In this document: one piece after another, positions 53,005-61,762 of the stretch
Position numbering within the stretch: position 1 is the stretch's first letter
How the letters are laid out: every line of letters starts with the position of its first letter
Program-made: the position numbers and the translations under genes
Notes under the pieces: generated by a model
What the model was told of the DNA's origin: nothing
Database searches by the model: none
What the model saw: the letters and a program-made list of their open reading frames with translations, nothing else
NCBI GenBank assembly: GCA_032191485.1
Contig: JAVDOI010000019.1
Location: 3,654,282-3,718,281, forward strand
Direction of reading: 5' to 3'
Length of the DNA: 64,000 bases
Origin: Leptoclinus maculatus
Taxonomy: Eukaryota; Chordata; Actinopteri; Perciformes; Stichaeidae

Positions 53005-53715
53005 GTATAGTATGATCCATAAAAATGTCAAATTATGGTATGCCATAGACATTTTGTGAAAATGTCATGGTAAAATATGCCTTAAAAGAGTATAATGGAA
53101 TGTCATAAAAAGTATCAAAGTACAGTAATTCATCAATAATATATCAAAGTATAAAATGCCATGAAAAAAAATATATAGTATCAGACATTTGTTATGTATA
53201 ATAAAAAATAAAAACCTGTCTAAAATGCCATAGTTAAGAATGCCATAGCAAATGCAGTATAATATACCATGAACAATAAAAAAGTATACCATAAAAATAT
53301 CATAAGAGTATGCCATAATACATTATTATTTAGTGTGATCAAAAACAATAAAAAAATAATATTTTCAAAAAAAGTCATGGCAATTTATGCTATAAAAACA
53401 ATCATAAAAATATCATAGTATGGAGTGCCATAAATACGTCATAAAATAGTATCCCTGAAAAAAAATGTTACAGTATGGAATAGTATATAGTATAGTATGC
53501 CACAAAAATAAAGATAAAGAATGCCATAAAAAATGTCTGAGTATAATATCTCAGAAAACGATGTATGTGTGTGTGTATGTATATAGCTTGCCAAAAAAGT
53601 GTCATACTAAATGATGTTTTCATTTTTCCATAAAATTTCATAAAAGGTGATATAGTAAAGAATGCCATAGAAAATCGAATAGATTGTCACAAAAAATGTC
53701 ATAGTATAGTAACGC
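53005..53715. repeat. AT-rich diverged tandem array
   Basis: Variants of catagtatag, tatgccataaaaa and atgtcata recur many times at irregular spacing of roughly 20-45 bp, so this is a decayed tandem array. A short piece at 53920-53990 (tactatggcgtttttatttt, tatactatgac) reads as the reverse complement of the same motifs, so the array and this piece face each other. Confidence 0.65.
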
Positions 53716-53789
53716 TCTGTCATCAATAACTGAGAAAGCCTGTTCTAGTAGAAGGTGCTGGTGTGTGTGAATGTCGATTGGCGCTCTGG

Positions 53790-53860
53790 TCACTAGTCTT
53801 CACAACGGTGAGGATCCAAACCCGGCCCTGGCGCCTTCTATTCACTGCACCACGTATAGT
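53790..53860 (-). repeat. tRNA-derived SINE-like fragment
   Basis: On the minus strand the block contains gtggtgcagtgaat (A-box-like) and about 20 bases later gggtttggatcctc (B-box-like, close to GGTTCGAATCC). That order and spacing are those of a tRNA-derived RNA polymerase III promoter. The rest of the tRNA fold is not preserved, so a chance resemblance is possible. Confidence 0.35.
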
Positions 53861-53988
53861 TCGAGCTCACTATACCTCCTGTCTTCTATCACCCTTAGCT
53901 ATTTTTTTACTTTATTCAACATACTATATATACTATGGCGTTTTTATTTTATCGACAAATTATACTATGACTTTTGTTTTTGACATGC

Positions 53989-54300
53989 TGTGACGACCCT
54001 CCACCTCCCATACACTAGGCGCCCCTGTGTCTTTTGGTTGTCTGTTGCAAGTGCTGATTGGAGAGTCATCAGCTGAATGAGACACACCTGTGCCGGTGTG
54101 GCTCGGATGTACTGAACAACCGTGGGATTAAACTCTTTGTTAACAAAGAAAGGAGGATGCACTTTGTCTTTAAATAGTGAACAGCAGCTCTGGTAAGTTA
54201 AAAGCACACACAGTAACTCTCACAGAAGCCTCGCGCAGCAGTCCCAGCTGCAGTCAGAGAAGAGAGGAGACGCAGTCTCGGCGTATTCTCTGCAGTTAGT
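53989..54300. repeat. possible LTR fragment
   Basis: The stretch begins tgtgacgaccctccacctcc and includes gagacacacctgtgccggtg and a tcagctgaatg block. This style is common at the starts of fish retrotransposon LTRs. I cannot define its end, a target duplication or a primer site, so it may be a solo or partial LTR. Confidence 0.3.
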
Positions 54301-54644
54301 GTATCTATAGGTGTTTGCTTCATTTTTACACGAAACAAATAATAACCGTAGCTGTGTTTCAGCTGCAGGACAGCAGTGAAGGCCCAGGTATAAAATGCAC
54401 AGCCCGCCACTGCACTAACACCTCTGATCCCATTTCAACAGGAAATGCTGCGGCTATGCAAACGGCTGCTTTGAAAAGCTTTGAAAAACTTTTGACTTGT
54501 TAGACCTCCGAACCATCCGTGGGGTAAGAAGAGCTCTGACCATTCAGCTGAATTATTATATGTGTCCGTTCAGTAAAATACTTAAAGTCCTTTGAGAGTT
54601 TTCTCATCACATTTATTTCTCACAGGGAAATGAATAAGACACCA

Positions 54645-54727
54645 CAGAGGACAGTGGTGTGTTTGGAGGACAGTAGTGTGTGAAGAACAGTAGTGAGTGG
54701 AGGACAGAAGTATTTGGAGGACATTTT
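54645..54727. repeat. degenerate outlying copies of the 17-bp minisatellite
   Basis: Phrases such as ggacagtagtgtgtgaagaa and gagtggaggacagaag are imperfect copies of the unit found at 54984-55396. They are separated from that array by a dispersed repeat and the left inverted arm. Confidence 0.75.
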
Positions 54728-54952
54728 CCTGAGCAGCCAGTAGTGTCAAATAAAATAAAGCAGAATCAGATTTATTGTCAATTTATTTTTTTTAACATGC
54801 ATGTTTTGGGAGTGTGGGAGGAAACCGGAGCACCCGGAGGAAACCCACGCTGACACGGTGAGATCATGCAAACTCCACACAGAGAGGAACAAGGGCCAGG
54901 AGCTCTCTGTGAGGCCACAGTGCTAACCACTGAGCAACCGTGCTGCCCTCGT
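54728..54952. repeat. common teleost dispersed repeat
   Basis: The stretches gagtgtgggaggaaaccgga, gcacccggaggaaacccacg, catgcaaactccacacagag and gtgctaaccactgagcaacc are unmistakable pieces of a repeat found in very many fish genomes. An A/T-rich leader with agaatcagatttattgtcaa, another common repeat phrase, precedes them. I do not assign a family name. Confidence 0.65.
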
Positions 54953-55438
54953 ATGAAGGCAAATCAATGTCAAAATCCGCGGAAGTGTGTGGAGGACAGA
55001 AGTGTGTGGAGGACAGAAGTGTGTGGAGGACAGTAGTGTGTGTAGGACAGAAGTGTGTGAAGGACAGAAGTGTGTGAAGGACAGAAGTGTGTGGGGGACA
55101 GAAGTGTGTGGGGGACAGAAGTGTGTGGAGGACAGAAGTGTGTGGGGGACAGAAGTGTGTGGGGGACAGTAGTGTGTGGGGGACAGAAGTGTGTGTAGGA
55201 CAGTAGTGTGTGGGGGACAGAAGTGTGTGTAGGACAGTAGTGTGTGGGGGACAGTAGTGTGTGGGGGACAGAAGTGTGTGTAGGACAGTAGTGTGTGGGG
55301 GACAGAAGTGTGTGAAGGACAGAAGTGTGTGTAGGACAGTAGTGTGTGGGGGACAGAAGTGTGTGGAGGACAGTAGTGTGTGGAGGACAGTAGTGTCCAC
55401 ACACGGTCCAGCGGATTTTGACATTGATTTGCCTTCAT
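54953..55438. repeat. perfect 28-bp inverted repeat enclosing the minisatellite
   Basis: The left arm is 54953-54980 and the right arm 55411-55438. They are exact reverse complements over 28 bases, beginning atgaaggcaaatcaatgtca on the left. The enclosed 430 bp is nearly all 17-bp minisatellite. The right arm ends 17 bp from the stop codon of the kinase gene on the minus strand. Confidence 0.93.
54984..55396. repeat. 17-bp minisatellite, about 24 copies
   Basis: The consensus unit is agtgtgtggaggacaga, with variants ggggga, gtagga and gaagga in the middle and a final a or t. Because 17 is not a multiple of three and no frame contains a stop, every frame reads the same 17-residue repeat. On the minus strand this gives long open frames of THFCPPHT/VLHTLLS type, which I regard as repeat artefacts and not genes. 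Confidence 0.95.
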
Positions 55439-55455
55439 TGTGTTCATAGTGCGAT

Positions 55456-55574
55456 TCATACGTCGTCATCATCGTCGACAGTGACACCGCAGGAGAATGT
55501 CCTCCTGGCCCAGGAGAAGAAGCGCTTGAAGGAGTTCCTCTTCTTCTTTGGCTTCTTCATTGGCTGCATGTCGT
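55456..55574 (-). CDS. HIPK-like kinase exon 10 (basic/aromatic tail, stop)
   Basis: It reads DMQPMKKPKKKRNSFKRFFS, WARRTFSCGV and TVDDDDDV before TGA. The Lys/Arg-rich stretch with Phe and Trp could bind membranes or act as a nuclear localisation signal, and the acidic end is the reverse in charge. Acceptor gattttcag. The stop codon lies 17 bp from the 28-bp inverted repeat. Confidence 0.9.
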
Positions 55575-58500
55575 CTGAAAATCAAAAGGAAATTTCAGTA
55601 GAATCCACAACAATGTGAAATAACTCGACAATTCAGACACGCGTGGAGGCAAGCATTTCCTACCAGATGTGGTGGAAGGGATTTCTTTTTGTTCCTGTTC
55701 CTGGTCCACTTTTAGAATGGGAGGGGGGTCACATTCAGGGGGTTCCTCGACTGGACTTTGTGCACCCGGTGCAGGTTGCACCAAGATAACACCTGGATAT
55801 TCTGGGTCTGGGGTCCATCCGTGTGATCCACTGGTGTCACTGGAGCTGTGGAAATACGACACAAGCAGTTCAACAGCCAGCTGACTAGGAAGTCATCCGG
55901 TATGTGATGTTTTAAAAAATCCGATATGGTTTTTCACCCTTCTAAGTCCAAAAACACAGAAGATAAAAGTGTAAGGAATCAATGTAAACAGTGTGTACTG
56001 TATATCTGCTCTAACGCAATCGGGTAACATTATCATGCCTGGCTAACTAGCTACTACCTAACTACCTACTTAACTTTTTTGTAGCGTTATAGATTAGAAC
56101 AATATATATATTTTTATTCAACCTTTATTTAATCAGGCGAGACATTATGACCAAATTCCTTTTTACAATGGGGCCCTAAAATGTTTTCAATACTCATAAA
56201 TTAGCTGTATATGAAGTAATAAAATATTTCAGCCCACTTGCAAACACAGACACTTACCCAGTGCTATGCTGACGGGGTTCTCCTGTGATGAACGGATCGG
56301 CGAGGACTTGACTCGGGGTGATCCTGTTGTTGTCATCCATTTGAAGCATTGCCTTCAGCAGGTCAATGCACTCCATCTTCTCATCAGGTTCCACCTCTTT
56401 CAGGTTGTTCAGGGGAAACTAATGCGGGAAACAAAATTGCAAATCCAGCAGTGTTTTTTATTTTGTGATTCAGAATCAATTAAAATCTCATCTATAGCAG
56501 CGACAGAACAATCGATCCAAACACCTACCGATTCCAAATCGTCCAGGTTGCGGCGTCTTCTGTATTTCCGATCTGAGATTGTCTGCATCTCCCGAGGTTT
56601 CTACAAGAAGGTATTTCAGATAGCTGTTAATCACGTTAACTGATTAATATAAATCTTAACCAGAGAAGAGAATGTTAAGGGAGACGGGCTTTTGATTTTG
56701 TCGTACCTTCAGTTTCCAGCGACCAAAAGGCATTTCGATGAAATAAAATCTGGAGTACATCCCAGCACTCAGAAGATGGACTGGAGGTACACCCAGGAGT
56801 TCGACCATGTCCCGCATCTGTAGACAAAACACAGCATCACACCAAGATAAGAACAGGATGCCATTCATCTCCCACAGTCAAAATAATATCTATAATTTTG
56901 AATGATGTATTGCATCTCTCACATTAGAGATTACATGACATCTGCCCCAGAGATCCCGCCAAATCAGACAGCAGGCCAAATGCTGCTTCATACAATCGGA
57001 TTACATCGGATACAAACATTATGTTTACACCTACTAGTGCAAGATGAGGTCATCATTAAAGATGAACTGTTTCTCAGGAAGTGACCCTCTTTCAGGAGTT
57101 TGAAGTGTTTTTAAAGGCCCACTATGTGGCTCTGGCTGGGTATCAAACCATCAATACTTTTTGGTACCAACCGAAATGTGTCATGAGCAAATATTAACAG
57201 GTAACCTTTGTAAATGTTTTCCGAAAGATGGAAATTAAGTCAACAAATTTGCTAGGCCTCGCAAATTTGGTGAGAAACACTGAACTAAACTTAACAGTAT
57301 TTGGTTCCAAAACAACAACTCATTGGAACCATTAAGATCTAGGAACGCACCAATCTGACTTTTTCAGTCCCGATACTGATGATGACACCTGGGCTGATCC
57401 GATACCAGTTTAATTAATACGCTGGATACCTCACAGTGTGGAAGACACTGGGATCATCAGACATGACTTCAACATTGCTTTCGAAACATTGTAAGACTAA
57501 ATGTATGAAGACGTTTTATTTTAGACATAAAATAGCCATAGAACTTGTTAGCGTAGCAAGCGGGAAATACCTCCATCTAACAGCTGACATGTTTGCTGTT
57601 ATCTCCCTCGGCTATGCAGCCTGCCGGCATAATGCGCATAAAAACAGGTAAATGAAAAGGCAACTAATGACTTACCGCATTGTATTCATCGTGGCGCGAG
57701 AAGATTGGTTCTCCGAGCACCATGTATGCCATCAAAACACCTAGAGCCCACATGTCGATGGCCTCTGAAAGGGGAAGTCCCAAAGCAATTTCTGGAGCCC
57801 TGAAAATGAAACAAATGTCCAACACAGAGTAAAGAACACTGCCATATTTGAGCAGATGGTAGACATCACCTATACGCACATAGAAGAATATGATTTGAGT
57901 CTATCTGTAGCTCACCTGTAGTCTGGTATTTGGTAACAGTCGCCCTGCTCCACGTCAGAGGTCAGAACAGACTGCCCAAAGTCGATGAGCTTCAGCCTGA
58001 TTGGCTGAGCTTTTCTGTCCACCACCATGATGTTGTTTAGCTTCAGGTCTGCATGGATCACTCCAATGGTCTTCAGGGCTTCAAAGGCTGTGGCCATCTG
58101 CAAGATCAGAAATGACATTCAAAGGGTGGACTCACAGATTTTTGACTTTAGTGTTGTGTCCGACGCTACTGTATCCATACCTGTTGGATTACAGTCCTGA
58201 TGACATGTACAGTCACGGTTTCCAATTCATTCAGGTAGTCGTCTAGACTCATATCCAGCAACTCCAAGACGACAGCAGTTCTTTGGTCCGTCAGCTCGAA
58301 GGAGTCAATGAACCTGACGATATTCCGCTCGTCCAGGTTCGTCATCTTAAACCTGTTCAGGATACTCAACTGGGGAACACAAGTGTGACGATTAGTTGTT
58401 GACACAAGTTTTAATTACTCAGGAGAAAGATTTTTTATATTTAGATAAAAGTGACAAAAACATGCTGATGAGTAATTACTTCATCGTCGAGGGACTTGAC

Positions 58501-58921
58501 ACCATTAGGGATCTTTACAGCGACAGTGTCGTTGGTGTCCTTTTTGACACATTTGAACACTTTTCCAAAGGATCCCTGTCCAAGAAGTTCCGGCAGCGTG
58601 TAGTTACTGGGGAGGAGGCGGTGTATTTCCAGCTGTTCCTGACAAACACATATGGATTGTGTGAGAACCACATCACACACACACACACACACACACACAC
58701 AATGAGACGGCAGTAGAAGTGAGAGTTCCCCTACACTTTGAGTGTTTCATCACATCTTTAACAGTTTTCTAGAAGAATACATCGTCTATCTAACTGTCAA
58801 TATGAGAAATATTTTAAATAGAAGCAGCAGCACATGCTTTCTGTCATATTGTATATTGTATCTTCAAGTTGTCACACACTTTTTCCACATGAGGGAGAAA
58901 CAAACAGCGACTTACCTCCAT
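55456..58921 (-). CDS. HIPK-like serine/threonine (dual-specificity-type) protein kinase, complete, 10 exons
   Basis: The minus-strand exons join as 58916-58921, 58480-58638, 58181-58369, 57916-58097, 57676-57799, 56707-56817, 56529-56600, 56258-56418, 55664-55845 and 55456-55574. All introns are GT-AG and in phase, giving 434 residues. Kinase motifs in order: glycine loop GQGSFGKV at 22-29, VAVK with Lys44, catalytic loop HADLKLNN with Asp135/Lys137/Asn140, DFG at 157-159, RAPE at 179-182, and IDMWALG near 193-199. HAD in place of HRD is characteristic of the HIPK/DYRK side of the CMGC kinases, and fish genomes carry many short HIPK-like genes of this design. After the kinase domain come a Pro/Glu-rich linker (396 approx. 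end), a basic/aromatic patch (KKPKKKRNSFKRFFSWARR) and a final DDDDDV. The long C-terminal regions of classical HIPKs are absent. Its substrate is unknown. Confidence 0.93.
55664..55845 (-). CDS. HIPK-like kinase exon 9 (Pro/Glu-rich linker)
   Basis: 60 whole codons, SSDTSGSHGWTPDPEYPGVI, LVQPAPGAQSPVEEPPECDP and PPILKVDQEQEQKEIPSTTS. It is low in complexity, rich in Pro and Glu, and probably disordered. Acceptor tttccacag, donor gtagga; phases fit both neighbours. Confidence 0.88.
56112..56182. repeat. dispersed repeat fragment in kinase intron
   Basis: The phrase ttcaacctttatttaatcag followed by gcgagacattatgacc and ttttacaatggggcc follows a widely dispersed repeat built on tttaaccaggaaagtcccattgag-type wording. 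It is diverged. Confidence 0.45.
56258..56418 (-). CDS. HIPK-like kinase exon 8 (end of kinase domain)
   Basis: FPLNNLKEVEPDEKMECIDL, LKAMLQMDDNNRITPSQVLA and DPFITGE. ECIDLLKAMLQMD..RITPSQVL..PFI is the standard C-terminal end of a HIPK-type kinase domain, with the conserved Arg in NRITP. Donor gtaagt. Confidence 0.95.
56529..56600 (-). CDS. HIPK-like kinase exon 7
   Basis: 24 codons, KPREMQTISDRKYRRRRNLD then DLES. The exon is short and phase 0 at both ends, so skipping it would keep the frame. It holds a basic RKYRRRR cluster. Confidence 0.9.
56707..56817 (-). CDS. HIPK-like kinase exon 6 (C-lobe)
   Basis: 37 codons, MRDMVELLGVPPVHLLSAGM then YSRFYFIEMPFGRWKLK. The LLGVPP segment matches the LLG-P-P motif of CMGC kinases after helix G. 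Acceptor ttgtctacag, donor gtacga. Confidence 0.93.
57125..57440. repeat. dispersed repeat pieces in kinase intron 5
   Basis: The pieces gggtatcaaaccatcaatac, ttttggtaccaaccgaaatg and gctgatccgataccagttta resemble fish DNA-transposon relics that contain ggtaccgaccgaaatg and gatccgatacc wording. The family is not assigned. Confidence 0.4.
57676..57799 (-). CDS. HIPK-like kinase exon 5 (APE motif)
   Basis: It completes a split Arg codon and then reads APEIALGLPLSEAIDMWALG, VLMAYMVLGEPIF and HDEYNA. APE and the helix-F Asp in IDMW are intact. The intron that follows contains dispersed repeat sequence. Confidence 0.95.
57916..58097 (-). CDS. HIPK-like kinase exon 4 (catalytic loop and DFG)
   Basis: 60 codons plus two bases. 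MATAFEALKTIGVIHADLKL NNIM carries the catalytic loop, and LKLIDFGQSV carries DFG. HADLKLNN keeps the Asp, Lys and Asn needed for catalysis but has Leu-Asn where HIPKs usually have Pro-Glu. Acceptor gatcttgcag, donor gtgagc. Confidence 0.95.
58181..58369 (-). CDS. HIPK-like kinase exon 3 (N-lobe to hinge)
   Basis: 63 codons, from LSILNRFKMTNLDERNIVRF through IDSFEL to VVLELLDMSLDDYLNE and IQQ. It covers the end of the N-lobe and the hinge (LELLDMSL), which is typical of HIPK kinases. Acceptor ttccccag, donor gtatgg. Confidence 0.94.
58480..58638 (-). CDS. HIPK-like kinase exon 2 (glycine loop, VAVK)
   Basis: 53 codons, EQLEIHRLLPSNYTLPELLG then QGSFGKVFKC and TVAVKIPNG. The acceptor is gtgtttgtcag and the donor gtaatt. 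The glycine-rich loop and the ATP-binding Lys44 are intact. A short CA tract lies just upstream in intron 1. Confidence 0.94.
58916..58921 (-). CDS. HIPK-like kinase exon 1 (start codon, Met-Glu)
   Basis: The coding part is only ATGGAG followed by donor gtaag. It was chosen because it joins in phase to exon 2, giving MEEQLEIHRLL, and because exon 2 has no Met near its start. The 5' UTR continues upstream to an unknown point. Confidence 0.75.
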
Positions 58922-60261
58922 CGTAAAGTATTTGTCGAGTTGATCAGTCGAATTGGTTCGATTTGTCGAGAGGTTTATCAATACGTCTTCTCTGTCCACT
59001 TGTTTGCAGTAAAATGACAAACTTGACCAGCAGCACCAGACTTGACAGTGACGAGTTCTATGACATGAGTTCTATGACATCATCATGATGCCATGTGTTC
59101 TGTTCTGTGTTCCGAATATGCAAATTAGGTACTCAACCATGTGAGAAAAATGTATTCAAGTACATTTTGATTTATTTTACATTTTTATCAAAAAAGTCTT
59201 GGTTTAGAACGGTTTCAATATGTCTTCAACCTGCAGGTGCATGTAATGCTCCAACTCATCTGTGACCATGATAACCCCTTACATTGAAGATACAAGGTTT
59301 TTACAACACAGTGATAAAATATGTGTGTTAGTGGCTAAAACGTTAAACCTTATTAGAGAATAAAGTGAACCTAAAACTGAATATTTACATTAAAAAGGAA
59401 GAACCCAATGTGTCAATGAACACAAATACAAGGTTTTCAGCTGTGAAAACCGAAAACTTACCTTCACTACTTTAACCTTCAGCACTTCAGTCATTTGCCA
59501 CAAACAATAACACATTAAATATGATTGAGTGAAGCATTTCATGAAGTAATAGTACGTTTTTTCGCTTTAGGGGGAAATATGCACAAAGTAATTGGGTTGA
59601 CACTAGCTACGGGGTGAGATAAAAGGCCGAAGGTATTGTTCCGACACCTAAAAAGAGGAACTCATATCCTCGCAGGTGGGACAGCCGACGGAGTAACCGC
59701 CGTGTTAGGTGCGAAAGACTTCCCCGCCTAGAAACGGGGCAGGAGCCGCTCACGCTACACATTAAATTCCCTTCTGAGGATTTATACATTTTTCTCCAAC
59801 CAACAGCTTATCTCTATGATCCAACTCCTAATAATCACAGTGTGGTAACAAGCATTCATTTGCCTTTTCTTTTGTTTCTCATTTTTTTTCAAAAATGTAT
59901 TCAAATTGGCTTTATATTTGGATGGAAATATATATATTTATATATATATATATAGTGACTATAATAATAATATACATTTGAAATGGTTAACTACTAATTA
60001 AATAGTTCACTGATAGATGAGGTGATTCATTAACTGGATGGATTATAAATAATACATAGAAATACATAAATAAATGTTCTTCTCATTTCAAGTAAAATAA
60101 GAGCTGGATTAAAGAATAACTGACAGAAAGCTTTTGAAAAATGTGCATCTTAAAAAGTACTTCATTTTAGAAAAATCAAATTTCACTGATTCGTTCTGCA
60201 GCTTTAAATTCAGTTAATTCAGGTGTGAAGTGATGTCAATCAAAAAAAAGCCGCGATATTG
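58922..60261. other. region upstream of the kinase gene
   Basis: This should hold the kinase 5' UTR and promoter (reading leftward). Near 59053-59080 a 14-nt unit, gagttctatgacat, occurs twice in tandem. A GC-richer block at about 59595-59775 stands out in A/T-rich surroundings and has a TATAAA on the minus strand near 59782-59787. A (TA)n stretch lies near 59935-59955. No gene is visible. Confidence 0.5.
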
Positions 60262-60550
60262 TTGTAGTGACCGTTGCTTCCCTATTCAAAAAGTCACTAT
60301 GGTTGCTGAAATGTTTGTTCTGACGCGTGCCACAAATAACGAAGTCCAGTTTCCAATATAGGCATTTATTTTCTATATAAACAGAGGCCAACCACTTTCT
60401 CTGCTGTAATCCATTTTCTTTACATAAACCAAAAATCATAACAATTATATTCATTCAGTGTGCACGGTCAAAAACTGTTTGCTTCTGCCTATTAGCAACC
60501 ACCTGTGTCCCATGACCCCACTGATTATATTACCTGTGGCCTGATTCACA
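60262..60550 (-). repeat. candidate 3' LTR of the BEL/Pao remnant
   Basis: On the minus strand the segment starts TGTGAATCAG just after a purine-rich GGTGGCGG, contains AATAAATGCC as a possible polyadenylation signal, and ends ACAACA. This fits TG...CA ends, but there is no second LTR in the window to compare, so the limits are a guess. Confidence 0.3.
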
Positions 60551-61160
60551 CCGCCACCATGGTGAGGGAGATACCAAGTTTTTCCATCAGTGCGTTCCAA
60601 CTGATGCTCTGGCACCTTTTCAGCATATCCTTTGCTAATGACGTTAGTAAGGAAGTTTGAATATTCTTTGTGGTAACTTTCATCCTTCAGAAGTCTCCTT
60701 TTCAGTGAACTGACACGCTGTTTAGCAACAGAAAAGTTGTTTGGCATGTTTACATGGGGTTTCTTGAAAGGCAACTTAATATTGTATTGGCCATCTTTAA
60801 GTTTTACTGAACCTTTCACTATTTCCATAAACTTTCTTTCTTCTATCGACATCTCCTCTTTGTCATTAGATCGATTTTCACTGAAATCCTGATTGTACTG
60901 TCTTATCAACAGTTCTTCCAATTTGTCAACACTAATCCGATTAACAGTAACAGCAGGGTAGCCACTCTCACACTGCTTTGCACTGTTTCCATGAAGAGGT
61001 CCATTAATCACCCAGCCCAGTAGAGTTCTTACTGCATATGGTCCCTCTCCTCGGCTGTTGATCACTTCCCACGGTTCCATTAACTTTGAGGCGTTTGTGC
61101 CAATCAACAAATCAACATCAGCGTTAATACGGCGAATATTTACATCTTTCAGGTAAGTCC
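60551..61160 (-). pseudogene. BEL/Pao pol fragment: end of protease, start of reverse transcriptase
   Basis: It begins TYLKDVNIRRINADVDLLIG, continues EPWEVINSRGEGPYAVRTLL and GWVINGPLH (end of the DUF1758 protease region), then reverse transcriptase N-terminal sequence SVAKQRVSSLKRRLLKDESY and TWYLPHHG. Homology stops there. The protease active-site region and the reverse transcriptase catalytic motifs are missing, so no activity is possible. Confidence 0.85.
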
Positions 61161-61754
61161 TTTCCCTTTGTACACTTAACATTGACAGGTAAGATTGAAA
61201 GGATGCCGTTACTGCCCCCGGCCCCTATATGACCACAAGTAGAGACAGCCGTGCCACTCACCGACAATTCCTTTGGCTGATCTTCGCCTTTGCTTCTTTC
61301 CTTTTTCTCAATGTGAAGAATGCTGGGATGACTTTGGTTGCAAACTTTGCAAGATATGCGTTTATTGCAATCCTTGCTCGTGTGTCCTATGCGCATGCAA
61401 CCAAAGCAAACTCTTTTCTCTTTCAGAAAGTCCAATTTTTCCCGATGAGTTCTTTTATGCAATTGCAAATGCTCCAATGCGTGTCCATGCATACAATACA
61501 AACAGGAACCAACATTTTAAATTGTAGGTGACATACTTTGCGTTCGAGTCTGAATGCTTTTCTTGGATGTATTCACAGCTGGTTCAGTAGACATAAAGAC
61601 AGCAGTTGCAAAGCTGTTTCTTTTGAACTGCGACTTTTGCTCTGACTTTGCCTTGTTGCCTCCTTTATTTACACCACCTTGAGTGTCTCGAATGTCGCCA
61701 AAGATTGGATCCGAAACGATCTTGACTTGGTACTCGATGAACTTGATAATGTCT
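61160..61754 (-). pseudogene. BEL/Pao gag C-terminus with zinc knuckle
   Basis: The gag resumes with FKDIIKFIEYQVKIVSDPIF and passes an in-frame TAA near 61525. It then shows a Cys/His cluster and the zinc knuckle CFGCMRIGHTSKDC (CX2CX4HX4C) followed by CKVCNQSHPSILH. It ends at the protease leader VNVKC at the deletion junction near 61160. Confidence 0.85.
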
Positions 61755-61762
61755 TTAAAACC

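Noticed and set aside
54984..55396. CRISPR-like array
   Set aside because: Units are directly adjacent without unique spacers, in a vertebrate genome. It is a minisatellite.
54864..55487. Long minus-strand open frames (up to 207 codons)
   Set aside because: They come from the 17-bp minisatellite, which has no stops in any frame. The frame starts in kinase 3' exon sequence read out of phase.
58441..58698. Start of the kinase at the upstream Met read through the intron
   Set aside because: That frame enters through a CA/TG repeat. A proper acceptor and the in-phase ATG GAG exon give a better model.
59595..59790. Telomerase RNA or another known structured RNA
   Set aside because: No template-like ctaaccctaa is present upstream and I could not match any known RNA. 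It is left as unexplained.
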